From Janthinobacterium sp. UMAB-56 (GTDB taxonomy: Bacteria; Pseudomonadota; Gammaproteobacteria; Burkholderiales; Burkholderiaceae_D), in the NCBI RefSeq assembly GCF_900095265.1, contig NZ_LT607662.1, forward strand, positions 39,910-103,909: 64,000 nt of DNA. Reading direction: 5' to 3'. Shown one piece after another: positions 9,001-18,640 of the stretch. Position 1 is the first letter of the stretch; every line of letters begins with the position of its first letter. Below the pieces are notes generated by a model. The model had not been told where the DNA came from and ran no database searches. It saw nothing but the letters and a program-made list of their open reading frames with translations. The translations under genes were made by a program, and so were the position numbers.

Positions 9001-12000
9001 CAAGCTGGAGCTGCAGGCAAACAATATATTGGTCGGCCCAGCCGATACCGCACAGAAAGGTACCTTGCAGCTGGGAGCTGACTTTTTTGAACAGGGTTTT
9101 TCCAGCTACAGCCTGCTCGGCAAGCAGGCCTTGACGGTAGCGGACGGCACGCAGGTAGACGTGCGCATGCCCGTGCTGCGCGTGGTGGACAACGAGAGCC
9201 TGGCTCTGTGGACGCCGGATCACTACACGGAAAATGCATTGAAGGGCACCTTGACGCAGCGCAAGGGCGCCAGCCTGGCCCTGCAGGCAGGCGATGTCCA
9301 GTCCGATGCGGCCGACATGGCCAGCGCCGAACTGCTGGTGGGCAAGGGGGCCGTGCTGAGTGTCGATGCGGGCCAGGCCATCAAGCTGTCCAGCGTGGGC
9401 CAGTTGACGGTGGAAGGGCGCTTGAATGCCTGGGGCGGCAAGATCAGCCTGGGCGGCGTGGACGTCGCCCCGAATGTGTCTGACGCCGTGGAAGCAGCCG
9501 GCCATGGCCGTTCCCTGTGGATCGGCGAGAACGCCGTGCTGGACGTCGCCTCGCGCGCCGTCACGGCCACGGATGCGCAGGGCCGGCGTTATGGCAAGGT
9601 CATCGATGGCGGCAGCATCGTCATCGGCGGCGAGATCGACCATGCGCAGGGCAGTACCTCGGCGGCCAAGCTGTTTGTCGTCGTGCGCGACGGCGCCGTG
9701 CTCGACGCTTCCGGCGCGCACGCCGTGCTGGACGTGAACGGCGACGCCATCGACGTGGCCAGCGCGGGCGGCAGCATCGCTCTGGCGTCGAATAATGGCT
9801 TGTACCTCGATGGCCAGCTGCTGGCCAAAGCGGGCGGTGCGGGGGCGGCGGGCGGCACCCTGTCCGTGGCCACGGGCACGCCCGAATACCTGAAAGTGCT
9901 GGCCACGCCCCAGGTGCTGCAGGGACGCCAGATGATACTCACGCAGCGCCAGCTTGCCAGCGACCTGGCCGACAATGTGCGCGCGCAGGATGCGGCGGAA
10001 ACACTGCAGTATGGCCATGGCCGCCTGTCGGTGGAGCAGGTGGACGCAGGCGGCTTCGGCAACCTGGCCCTATTGGGGGCCGTCACCTTTGGCGGCGACG
10101 TGTCGCTGAAAATGCAGCAGAGCTTCCAGCTGTATGGCGCGCCGGCGCTGGCGCCCGGCAGTTCTCCCGACGCGCGTGTCAGCGTGGCCGCACCCTATGT
10201 GCGCCTGGCCAGCGTCAAGCCGGTCGGACGCGATTTCTATGTCACGCCAGGCACGGCGGGGCAAACACCAGTCGCCAGGCAGATCAGCTTTGAAGGCGAC
10301 CTGATCGATGTACGCGGCCTGGTCAATATCGTCGCCGACGACGTGCGCCTGTTCAGCCGCGGCGACCTGCGTTTCCTGTTATCCCCGCTGGGCTGGGATG
10401 GCAATCAAGCGACGACGGTGTTGTCCACGCCGGGCGACATGACCCTCACTGCGGCCCAGCTGTATCCGGAAACGGGCGCCGGCGCCGCCGTGCGCGCCGG
10501 CTATGCCAAGCTCAATGGCTTCATGGGCTACGACCCCGCGCGCAGCCTGAACATTGCTCGCACGACCGATGGCGTGCCGGCCATGCCGTATTCCGCCTTC
10601 GGCTCGCTGGAGCTGGGCGCTGCGCATATCGAGCAGGGTGGCGTGGTGCGCGCGCCGCTGGGCCGCCTGTCGATCGGCGCGGCCGGCTATAACAATGACA
10701 AGAGCCTGACGGTCAATCTGTTGCCTGGTAGCGTCACCTCCGTCAGCGGTGCCGGCCTGGTCATGCCGTATGGCGGCACCGTCGATGGCCAGGCCTGGAA
10801 CGTGGATGGCAAGTTGACCTCCCTTATGGGCGTGGGCGGCTTCAGTGCGCAGGGCGGCCTGCGCGTCGGCGTGGAAATGGCCGGCATGGCCGTCGACGTG
10901 CGGCCGGGCGCGCTGCTCGACCTGTCCGGCGGCGGCGAACTGACGGGCGCCGGTTTCATCGCCGGCCGCGGCGGTTCCACCGACGCGCGTACCCATCCGC
11001 TGGTGCAGGTGGGCGCGAACGGCGGTTTCGTGTTGCCGGGACTGACGACCAACCCTGTGTACGCCATCGTGCCGGGCGTGCAAACGCCGCAGGCGCCTGT
11101 GGGTGGCGAAAAGGGTGCTGCCGATGCGGCCGTGGGCCGGCAGGTGACGATAGGCAGCGGCGTGCCGGGCTTGCCCGCCGGCACCTATACGCTGATGCCC
11201 TCGACCTATGCCTTGCTGCCGGGCGCCTTCCGCGTCGAACTGAACGGCCTGGCGGGCCAGGGCAGTGCAGGCACCCTGGCGCAGCAGCTGCGCAACGGCT
11301 CCTGGGCCGCGCCCGGTACCCTGTCGATTGCCGGCACGGACATCCGCGCGCCGCTGGCCAGCCAGCTGATACTCACGCCGGCCAAGGTCTTGCGCACGTA
11401 TTCCCAGTACAACGAAACGGGCTATGCCGCCTTCGCCCTGGCCGATGCGCAGACGCGCGGCATTCCCCGCGCGATGCTGCCGTCCGATGCCAAGACGCTC
11501 AAGCTGACCCTGGCACAAGATGGCGGCCTGGACACATTCCAGTTCAAGGGCACCGGCAAGTTCGCCGCAGCCGAAGGCGGCTATGGCGGCACAGTGATGC
11601 TGGGATCGAGCAATGTCTCCAATGGCGAGATTGAAATTCTCGCCGATGGCGCGCCGGCCACCAGCGGCGCCGGGCTGGTCAGCGTGCGCGCCTCGAGCCT
11701 GAACAATATTGGTGCGGCCCGCATTGTGGTGGGCAACACACCGACGGTGGCATACGGGCAGGGCGGCAATTACGTGAACTTCAGTGTCAACTCGGCGCGT
11801 GCCATCTACCTGCGCGCGGGAGCCGTCCTGTCGGCACCCGAGGTATTCCTGGTGGCCCAGGACCCGGGCAATTACGAATTGGGCGATGGCGTGATCGATA
11901 TCGCGCCTGGCGCGGGCATCAGCACTCTGGGACGGGGCAAGGCCGCGTATGACGCCAACGACGGCTTCATCTACAAGACCCGCGCGGACATGCACGTGCT

Positions 12001-15000
12001 GGCCGCCTCGAACGGCTTGCTCAATGTGGCGCCGGTCGGTGGTTCGGCGCGTGGCGGCATCCGCATCGGCGTGTGCGACGACGCGTGCGCCGGCACCAGT
12101 ACGGCGAGCCTGTACTCGGAAGGCACCCTGCTGCTGTCGACCAATGGCAGTTTCCAGCTGGACGACTCGGCCCGCTACGGTACGCGCAACCTGAGCCTGT
12201 CCGTGGGTGCCATCAACATGGGCAGCAGCGAAGCGCTGGCGGCGGCGCAGGCCAGCGGCACGCGGTCCAGCGGCCTGGCCCTGAACCAGGGCGTGCTGGA
12301 TCGCCTGCTGCGCGGCGATACCAGCACGGGCGCACCGGCGCTGCAAGCGCTGATGCTGAGTGCGGCAGACGGCGTCAATTTCTATGGCGACGTGGTGCTC
12401 GATACCTACGACAAGACCACGGGCAAATCCACGCTGGAGCGCCTGGTGCTGACCACGCCGGCCATGTATGGCCAGGGCGATGCCGGCACGGTGGCCACCA
12501 TCCGCACGGCTAACCTGGTCTGGGGCGGCGCGCTGTCGCCAGCCGGCAATATCATTGCGCATGGCGCCGGCACGGGTAGCGGCACCCTGAACCTGGAAGC
12601 GGAACGCATCGATTTCGGTTTCGGCCCGTTCACGCAACCGGCCGGCGTCGCCTCGTTCGACCGCCTGGCGCTGGGTTTTGCCAACGTCAACCTGAAGGCG
12701 TCGGGCCAGGTCACGGCCAATCACAAGGGCAGCCTGTCCGTCTATCAGGCGCAGGGCGCCTACGAAACGGGCAAGGGTTACCAGTACGGCGGCGGCAACT
12801 TGAACATCATCACGCCGCTGTTGACGGGCGACGCCGGTTCCGCGCACAGCTATACGGCGGGCGGCGCGCTGACGGTGGTGGCGCCGGCCGGCGCGGCGCC
12901 AGCGGCTGCCGTCAAGAACAACGATGGACTGGGCGCCCAGCTGGCCTTGAACGGCGACAGCGTGAGCGTGGCCACGGCGGTGGTGTTGCCTAGCGGTAAG
13001 CTGACTATCAGCGCGCAGCACGACATCAGTCTGGCCGACGCTGCGCGCATCGACATGGCGGGCCGCAAGAGCACCTTCTTCGACGTGGATAAATACAGCT
13101 GGGGCGGCGACGTCACCCTGGATAGCCGCGCCGGCGATATCCGCGCAGCTAGCGGCGCCGTGATCGACCTGTCGGCCGAGAACAACCGCGCCGGCAGCCT
13201 GAAGGCCGTGGCGCTCGATGGCGCGGCCGGCATGGTGGACTTGCAGGGCAAGATCCTGGGCGGCGCCAGCGGCAATTACGATGCGGGCGGCACCGTGGTG
13301 CCGTACAAGAAAGGCAGCGTGGACGTGCGCGCGCAAACGCTGGGCACCGGCGGCACGCTGGACAGCCAGTTCGCCGCGCTGAACACGCGTCTGAACGAAG
13401 GCGGCGTGACGGGCGGGCGCAGCTTCCAGCTGAAGCAGGGCGATCTGACGATAGGCAATGAACTCAAGGCCGGTGAAGTGCAGGTATCCGTCGACAACGG
13501 CCGCCTGGCCGTGGCCGGCACCATCGATGCCAGCGGCGAGCGCGTGGGCAGCATCCGCCTGGCCGGCAAGCAGGGCCTGACCCTGGCCGATAACGCCGTG
13601 CTCGACGCGCACGGCACGCTCTTGCGCGTCGATAGCTATGGCAAGATCATCGACAGCCCGAACCGCGCCATCGTAGAACTGAATTCGGGCGAGGGCTTGC
13701 TAACTCTGGCCGGCGGCGCGCAGATCGACGTGCGCCACGGCACAGCGGCTGTGGCCAGCAAGGGCAAGGGAGAATACGACGGCGCCGCGCGCGGCACGGT
13801 TGAATTGAACGCGCCGCGCCTGGGCAGCGGCGGCGCCCGCACGGACGTTGACGCTGCCACCTTTGGCGATATCGCCATTGCGGCAGGCGGCGGTTTGACG
13901 ATACGCGGCGCGAAATCCATCGCCGTCAACGCCATGCAGCGCTATGACGACGCGGCCTACGCCACGGACCTGTCGGCCAGCGGCCGCCCGTACCAGGTGA
14001 TCAACCAGGCGTACCTGGACAGCAAGCATGCGGACAGCACGGCCTTCATCGATGCGGCGCTGGCCAACACGAACTTGCGCAACGGCAAACTGGCGGGCTT
14101 GACGACGGCCGCGTATGCCGATGCGCTGCACTTGCGCCCTGGCGTCGATATCGTCAGCCAGACGCCGGACGGCGACCTGGTGGTACAGGGCGACCTGGAT
14201 CTCTCAAACATGCGCTATGCCAGCCTGAACCCGCGCTTCCAGCAGACGGGCGTGCGCGGTTCGGGCGAGGTGGGCAGCCTGCTGCTGCGCGCCGGCGGCG
14301 ACTTGAGCATCTACGGCAGCATCAACGACGGCTTCGCGCCGCCGCCCGCCACCAAGGACGACAAAGGCTGGGTATTGCTGCCGGGCCGCGACATCAATGG
14401 CAGTGACGTCATCGTGCCGGGCCAGGGCGTGACCGTGGCCGACGGCACCCTGTTCCCGGGCGGCGCCGTGCTCAATTACGATTTGCCCCTCAAGGGCTTC
14501 AATCTGCTCGCCAATACGCGCCTGCCCGTGGCCGTGGCACTGGACCAGGCCGTGACCTTGCCGGCCGGCACGGTGCTGGCTGCGGCCGTGCGCGACAGCG
14601 CCGGCAATATCATCCATGCGGCCGGCAGCCTGCTGGCCACGGCGCACACCCTGGACGCCGGCATGCGCCTTGACGCAGGCAGCGTGCTCAAGCAAACGGT
14701 GAAAGTGAGCGCCATGACCTGGCCCAAGGGCGTGCCACTGCCTGGCGTGGCGGGCGAACGCTCGGTCTTCGCGCTCAACGGCAACCTGGCGCTGGCCGTG
14801 GGCTCATTGATCCCGTCCGGCACCGATGTCAAGCTGATGGCCGGCGTGGAGTCGATCGAGCTGCGTCCGGAAGTGGCGGGCAGCCAAGGCAAGCTGTGGG
14901 CCATCGCGCCCATGCTGGCCGAAGGCTCGCAAGCGTGGGGCATGCGCCTGGTGGCCGGCGCCGACCTCGATGCAGCCGACACGCGCAGCGTGCAGGCGCA

Positions 15001-18000
15001 TCCCGAGCATGGCACCCTGCGCCTGGCCGACAGCCATTACGGCATGTACGGCGTGCTGGTGCCGCCGAAGGGCGTGCAGTACTGGACGCAGGAGGCTGCG
15101 GATCTGGGCATCGACGGCATCGTGGCCGGTGAAATTATCACCGACGAATTCCTCAGCCAGTTCGGTACCAATATCGTGGATCTCTGCGCCGGCGACCCGA
15201 CCATGTGCGTGCTGAAGGTAGCCTACGTGTGGACCAAGACCGGCGAGGAAGAGTTCGCGGACCCGAGCGTCAAGGCGGGTGACATGCTCGACCCTGTGGC
15301 GCTGGGCTGGCCTACCATGTGCGAGGAGTATCCCACCTGGTGCGGCACGTCCAGCCCCAGCTACAACTACAAGGCGTCCAGCTTGCGCTACAGCGTGCTG
15401 CGCACGGGCACGGGCGACCTGGACCTGGTCAGCGGCGGCGACTTGCGCATGGACAGCCTGTATGGCGTGTACACGGCCGGCATGTCGTCCACGGCGACGT
15501 TGCCAGGCGACCCGTTCAACCAGGCGCGGGCGCGCAATGCCGACGGCAAGGTATTGAACAATCCGGACGGCGAGCATGAACACCTGGTCGATGGCGGCGC
15601 CGATAGCATTTACCGCGCCTGGTACCCCGACCAGGGTGGCAATCTGCTGCTGAAGGTAGCGGGCGACCTGACGGGTTCTTTGTTGGGCCGCAGTGCCGCA
15701 ACCAATTTGCGTCCCGTTACCGCTGACGCGGGCTACGACAGTACGGCCGTGGGCCACTGGCTGTGGCGCCAGGGCAGCGGTGGTCTCGCCATCGGCGGCC
15801 TGTCACAGCCGGTGGCATGGTGGGTCAATTTCGGCACCTATGTGGGTCGCAGCACCCTGGCCGACGACATCCTGGGCTTTACGGGTTTTGGCACTCTGGG
15901 TGGCGGCAATTTGCGCGCCGACGTGGCGGGTGACGCCGGCGCGCTGGCGCTCGCGCAGGGCAGCAGCTATGACGGCAATATCAATACCCGTTCGCAGGGC
16001 TTGCTGCTGGCCGTGGGCAGTACGGGCCGCGTGACTGCCGATGGCAGCATGCTGTTGACGGGCGGCGGTGATCTGGACCTGCGCGTGGGCGGCGCCATCA
16101 ACCCGGCAGGCACGTCGAATGCTGACCACATGAATGGCGCCCTGGTCGACTTGCGCGGCCACGCGGAAACGTCGGCCGCGCAGCTGGGCAGCCTGAAGCT
16201 GCAATATGGCACACAAAGTACCGATCACGCGCCGAAAGAAACACGCGCCTACGATGCCTTCACTGCCACGCGCGCCACGCCGCAGGGTGGCATGACGCTG
16301 GTGCCGGGCGACGCCACGTTCAGCGTGGCGACCCTGGGCGACCAGGTGCTGCAGGATGTGGCCGATCCCGGTCGCGTACTGATGGTCAACCCGACATCGG
16401 CGCTTGCGCCATCGGGCGAACTGGGCATTGGCAACAGCTGGTTCAGCCTGTGGACGCCGCGCACGGCGCTCGATCTGTTCTCCGCCGGCGGCAATCTGAC
16501 GCCATTGACGGCGTCGATCGGCACGGAAACCGACTTTGCCACCATCTACCCATCCATCGTGCGCGTTGCCGCCGCGCATGGCAGCCTGTACTACGGCAAG
16601 GCGATCGTGAACAGCAATGCTGCCAACAGCTATGCGGCACCCTTGCTGCTGGCGCCTTCGCCCAATGCACAACTGCAGTGGCTGGCCGGTGACTCCATCT
16701 ATGCTGGCGGTTTTACCATCGGCCAGTCCGGCGCGGCGGCGGGCAGCATGGCGACGCCGTTCAAGCCCGCCTATCTCGCCCTGACCCCGAATTCGTGGTC
16801 GACCGGTCCCCTGGCCAGCAATCTGTCCAGCACGGGGGTGCCGGCGAGGGCAGATATATATCAGCTGTTCGCCTTCGGTCCAGATTCGGCCGTCGGCCCT
16901 GGCAACAGCGGCACGCAGGCGGCCCGCATCTATGCCGTCCAGGGCGATTTGCTCGGCGTCAACGTCGGTCGCATCGTCGAGTTCTACGACGCCAAGCATG
17001 CAGGCATCACCTGGTATGAGGGTGCGCAACCGGTCTGGATGAAGGCCGGCCGCGACATCGTCAGCAGCGGCACGGCGTTGCTGGAGGGGGTGGGCGGCAG
17101 CGAGAGCGACTTGTTATTCAACAACAGCAGCAATCTGTTTGTGCATAACAATGCGTATGACGTGTCGGTAGTCTCGGCCGGGCGCGATATCCTGACCAGC
17201 TCCTTCAACGTGGCCGGTCCCGGCACGCTCGACATCAGCGCCGGGCGCAATATCCTGATGCAGGACAAGGGCAGCGTCGTCAGCCTCGGTCCCATTGTGC
17301 AGGGCGACAAGCGTCCGGGCGCCGGCATCGCCATGCAGGCGGGCGTGGGCGCGGCCGGCCTCGACTACCTGCGCTTCGTCAAACCCTATCTTGACCCGGC
17401 GAACGTGGCGCAGACGGGCGTGCCGCTGGCTGACCAGGCTGGAAAGGTGGTGAAATCGTACGAGACCGAATTGGCGACCTGGCTAGTCGAGCGCTACGGC
17501 TTCAAGGGCACGCCCACCGAAGCGCTGGCCTTTTACCTGGCGTTGCCCGAGCCGCAGCAGCGCGTGTTTGCCCGCAAGGTGTATTTCGCCGAACTGAAGG
17601 CGGGCGGACGCGAGTACAACGACCGGGACAGCGCCCGCTACGGCAGCTTTTTGCGCAGCCGCAACGCCATCGCCGGCCTGGCACCGGCCACCGGCGCCAG
17701 CGGCAAGACGATTTCCTATGCGGGCGACATCGTCATGTACCGCGGCACGTTTGGTCTCTACAACCCGGACTCGGGAAGAAACGACCGCATCGTTCCCCGC
17801 AGCGGCTACGTGCACACCAACTTCGGCGGCGACATCGCGCTGCTGACGCCGGGCGGCAAGCAGGTGTTCGGCATCGAAGGCGAGGCGCCGCCGTCGACCT
17901 CCGGTGTCATCACCAAGGGTGGCGGGAATATCGACCTGTTCTCGCACGGCAGCATCTTGCTGGGCCAGAGCCGCGTCATGACGACGTTTGGCGGCGATAT

Positions 18001-18640
18001 CCTGGGCTGGTCGTCGCAAGGCGACATCAACGCGGGCCGTGGTTCGAAGTCGACCATCGTCTACACGCCGCCCAAGCGCGTGTATGACAACTGGGGTAAC
18101 GTGACTCTGTCGTCCGACGTGCCCAGTACGGGTGCCGGCATCGCCACCCTGGCGCCGATTGCCGAAGTGCCGGCCGGCGACGTGGACTTGCTGGCGCCGC
18201 TGGGCACCATCGACGCGGGCGAGGCGGGCATCCGCGTCTCGGGCAACGTCAACCTGGCCGCGCTGACAGTGATGAACGCGGCGAATATCCAGGTCAAGGG
18301 CGAGTCCAAGGGCATGCCGACGCTGGCAGCCGTCAATGTAGCCGCCATGACGAACGCCAGCGCGGCCGCTTCCCAGGCCACGGCGGCGGCGCAGGACGTG
18401 GTGCAGCGCGAGCGCGCCGCCACCCGCTCGGCGCAACCCTCCGTGTTTACGGTGCGCGTGCTGGGCTTTGGCGGCGACGCGCCGCCCGACAGCGTGCAAG
18501 CTGTCCCGCAGGATGGCGCGCGCATCGAGGCGGCCGATTACAACCCGCGCAGCGCCGTGCGCGTGCTGGGCCTGGGCCCGCTGCCGGAATCGGCTACGCG
18601 CCAGTTGACGGCGCAAGAGCGCAGCAGGTTGTCGCCATGA
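6032..18640 (+). CDS. Giant filamentous-haemagglutinin-family TPS exoprotein with DUF3739
   Basis: The 4,202-residue protein has an extended signal sequence ending near residue 52 (TTPARAQ). A TPS secretion domain lies at about residues 145-340, with ILNWETFNVGKD and the NRNGIVFNG variant of the NPNGI motif, then thousands of residues of degenerate Gly/Asn/Asp beta-helix repeats. A DUF3739 segment covers about 3895-4095 (GGGNIDLFSHGSILLGQSR, GEAGIRVSGNVNLAAL). The ATG at 6032 has an AGGAA site at a suitable distance; upstream in-frame codons precede the signal sequence. I could find only six cysteines: CX3C at 2015/2019 and two CX6C pairs at 3052/3059 and 3097/3104. RGD occurs at about 1443 and 2094. 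TpsA proteins need a TpsB (Omp85-type) exporter, and none is in the window. The protein is probably a surface adhesin controlled by the upstream sigma cassette. Confidence 0.93.
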   Translation: MTKFHTAQRPVPNVDMGVQRSSTLGSRLRLTPLAYALTTMLMAGAFTTPARAQQAFSGGWFAAKGAAQNTAASSGRLPNGQPLPLGSRPEGQQQQANQQLKRSLNNLNLAARAIAAQQSAQAQARQAAAGGASVPNGLAQGGLQVDTNTLTAGWLNAQAPVQTVAAGKTAVVVQQTADKAILNWETFNVGKDTTLTFQQQKDWAVLNRVNDPQARPSQIQGQIKADGTVLLVNRNGIVFNGTSQVDTRNLVAAAARIGDEQFQKNGIYSPGTAGAATLTDAGGKVQVQAGARIASNMPKGSTEGGGYVMLLGKEVHNGGEIGTPKGQALLAAGDSFAIKKGVGTDGNPLSTTRGSEVTPQFTAGSTAGKVVNTGLIQAREGDITLAGREVRQDGVLLATTTTATRGTIHVNALGSDAAVTLGRGATTAILVEDDGKTTALDSQRDAMRGPAVTTTENIVAVNDRRDQSRIEIGSAGTVELLGDSLTLATGGQIAVNAASRSLLRDGAQLDVSGAVGVKVAMEANNVEINVQGNEQRDAPVNRDGKALINNNIWVDRRKLVFVPKGTNGYDSDRWYTAGGLLEVAGYLGTQGHSVSEWMAQGGTVSFGGKDVVTQLGSSINLSGGTLDVQTGALRQTWLKGADGKLYEAGSAPADLPYAGVYKGYEEEHARWGKDASAFYANPLIAAQQRLENGYTVGRDAGKLVIATGSAVLEGGIAGEVFQGERQAQAPQALLDGYQQSQFAAAQRGQLIVGQYQPMYDKRTGVLQHVLSAVMDEVRLTRVQDGIAAGLEVADVLAAERQGRLLLDTNLLNNQQLGAIRIAAKGAITVDSALQVADGGNLTLFGKDVTINSSLRSRGGSIMAGNVLQQIGALGMLDTFVDPGAPAGKLLLADGVSLDTSGLLANVLRDPLAAAGLPYLNGGNVSLRAVGDVRIGNGSLIDVSSGAAILAQAKQQGGKGGNVTVASYGPKADLVLGEGAQVRGHGVAGGGKLELQANNILVGPADTAQKGTLQLGADFFEQGFSSYSLLGKQALTVADGTQVDVRMPVLRVVDNESLALWTPDHYTENALKGTLTQRKGASLALQAGDVQSDAADMASAELLVGKGAVLSVDAGQAIKLSSVGQLTVEGRLNAWGGKISLGGVDVAPNVSDAVEAAGHGRSLWIGENAVLDVASRAVTATDAQGRRYGKVIDGGSIVIGGEIDHAQGSTSAAKLFVVVRDGAVLDASGAHAVLDVNGDAIDVASAGGSIALASNNGLYLDGQLLAKAGGAGAAGGTLSVATGTPEYLKVLATPQVLQGRQMILTQRQLASDLADNVRAQDAAETLQYGHGRLSVEQVDAGGFGNLALLGAVTFGGDVSLKMQQSFQLYGAPALAPGSSPDARVSVAAPYVRLASVKPVGRDFYVTPGTAGQTPVARQISFEGDLIDVRGLVNIVADDVRLFSRGDLRFLLSPLGWDGNQATTVLSTPGDMTLTAAQLYPETGAGAAVRAGYAKLNGFMGYDPARSLNIARTTDGVPAMPYSAFGSLELGAAHIEQGGVVRAPLGRLSIGAAGYNNDKSLTVNLLPGSVTSVSGAGLVMPYGGTVDGQAWNVDGKLTSLMGVGGFSAQGGLRVGVEMAGMAVDVRPGALLDLSGGGELTGAGFIAGRGGSTDARTHPLVQVGANGGFVLPGLTTNPVYAIVPGVQTPQAPVGGEKGAADAAVGRQVTIGSGVPGLPAGTYTLMPSTYALLPGAFRVELNGLAGQGSAGTLAQQLRNGSWAAPGTLSIAGTDIRAPLASQLILTPAKVLRTYSQYNETGYAAFALADAQTRGIPRAMLPSDAKTLKLTLAQDGGLDTFQFKGTGKFAAAEGGYGGTVMLGSSNVSNGEIEILADGAPATSGAGLVSVRASSLNNIGAARIVVGNTPTVAYGQGGNYVNFSVNSARAIYLRAGAVLSAPEVFLVAQDPGNYELGDGVIDIAPGAGISTLGRGKAAYDANDGFIYKTRADMHVLAASNGLLNVAPVGGSARGGIRIGVCDDACAGTSTASLYSEGTLLLSTNGSFQLDDSARYGTRNLSLSVGAINMGSSEALAAAQASGTRSSGLALNQGVLDRLLRGDTSTGAPALQALMLSAADGVNFYGDVVLDTYDKTTGKSTLERLVLTTPAMYGQGDAGTVATIRTANLVWGGALSPAGNIIAHGAGTGSGTLNLEAERIDFGFGPFTQPAGVASFDRLALGFANVNLKASGQVTANHKGSLSVYQAQGAYETGKGYQYGGGNLNIITPLLTGDAGSAHSYTAGGALTVVAPAGAAPAAAVKNNDGLGAQLALNGDSVSVATAVVLPSGKLTISAQHDISLADAARIDMAGRKSTFFDVDKYSWGGDVTLDSRAGDIRAASGAVIDLSAENNRAGSLKAVALDGAAGMVDLQGKILGGASGNYDAGGTVVPYKKGSVDVRAQTLGTGGTLDSQFAALNTRLNEGGVTGGRSFQLKQGDLTIGNELKAGEVQVSVDNGRLAVAGTIDASGERVGSIRLAGKQGLTLADNAVLDAHGTLLRVDSYGKIIDSPNRAIVELNSGEGLLTLAGGAQIDVRHGTAAVASKGKGEYDGAARGTVELNAPRLGSGGARTDVDAATFGDIAIAAGGGLTIRGAKSIAVNAMQRYDDAAYATDLSASGRPYQVINQAYLDSKHADSTAFIDAALANTNLRNGKLAGLTTAAYADALHLRPGVDIVSQTPDGDLVVQGDLDLSNMRYASLNPRFQQTGVRGSGEVGSLLLRAGGDLSIYGSINDGFAPPPATKDDKGWVLLPGRDINGSDVIVPGQGVTVADGTLFPGGAVLNYDLPLKGFNLLANTRLPVAVALDQAVTLPAGTVLAAAVRDSAGNIIHAAGSLLATAHTLDAGMRLDAGSVLKQTVKVSAMTWPKGVPLPGVAGERSVFALNGNLALAVGSLIPSGTDVKLMAGVESIELRPEVAGSQGKLWAIAPMLAEGSQAWGMRLVAGADLDAADTRSVQAHPEHGTLRLADSHYGMYGVLVPPKGVQYWTQEAADLGIDGIVAGEIITDEFLSQFGTNIVDLCAGDPTMCVLKVAYVWTKTGEEEFADPSVKAGDMLDPVALGWPTMCEEYPTWCGTSSPSYNYKASSLRYSVLRTGTGDLDLVSGGDLRMDSLYGVYTAGMSSTATLPGDPFNQARARNADGKVLNNPDGEHEHLVDGGADSIYRAWYPDQGGNLLLKVAGDLTGSLLGRSAATNLRPVTADAGYDSTAVGHWLWRQGSGGLAIGGLSQPVAWWVNFGTYVGRSTLADDILGFTGFGTLGGGNLRADVAGDAGALALAQGSSYDGNINTRSQGLLLAVGSTGRVTADGSMLLTGGGDLDLRVGGAINPAGTSNADHMNGALVDLRGHAETSAAQLGSLKLQYGTQSTDHAPKETRAYDAFTATRATPQGGMTLVPGDATFSVATLGDQVLQDVADPGRVLMVNPTSALAPSGELGIGNSWFSLWTPRTALDLFSAGGNLTPLTASIGTETDFATIYPSIVRVAAAHGSLYYGKAIVNSNAANSYAAPLLLAPSPNAQLQWLAGDSIYAGGFTIGQSGAAAGSMATPFKPAYLALTPNSWSTGPLASNLSSTGVPARADIYQLFAFGPDSAVGPGNSGTQAARIYAVQGDLLGVNVGRIVEFYDAKHAGITWYEGAQPVWMKAGRDIVSSGTALLEGVGGSESDLLFNNSSNLFVHNNAYDVSVVSAGRDILTSSFNVAGPGTLDISAGRNILMQDKGSVVSLGPIVQGDKRPGAGIAMQAGVGAAGLDYLRFVKPYLDPANVAQTGVPLADQAGKVVKSYETELATWLVERYGFKGTPTEALAFYLALPEPQQRVFARKVYFAELKAGGREYNDRDSARYGSFLRSRNAIAGLAPATGASGKTISYAGDIVMYRGTFGLYNPDSGRNDRIVPRSGYVHTNFGGDIALLTPGGKQVFGIEGEAPPSTSGVITKGGGNIDLFSHGSILLGQSRVMTTFGGDILGWSSQGDINAGRGSKSTIVYTPPKRVYDNWGNVTLSSDVPSTGAGIATLAPIAEVPAGDVDLLAPLGTIDAGEAGIRVSGNVNLAALTVMNAANIQVKGESKGMPTLAAVNVAAMTNASAAASQATAAAQDVVQRERAATRSAQPSVFTVRVLGFGGDAPPDSVQAVPQDGARIEAADYNPRSAVRVLGLGPLPESATRQLTAQERSRLSP

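Noticed and set aside
10358-12319. Two RGD tripeptides in the exoprotein as integrin-binding motifs
   Set aside because: In over 4,000 residues rich in Arg, Gly and Asp, two RGDs are expected by chance, and there is no surrounding similarity to known integrin-binding loops.
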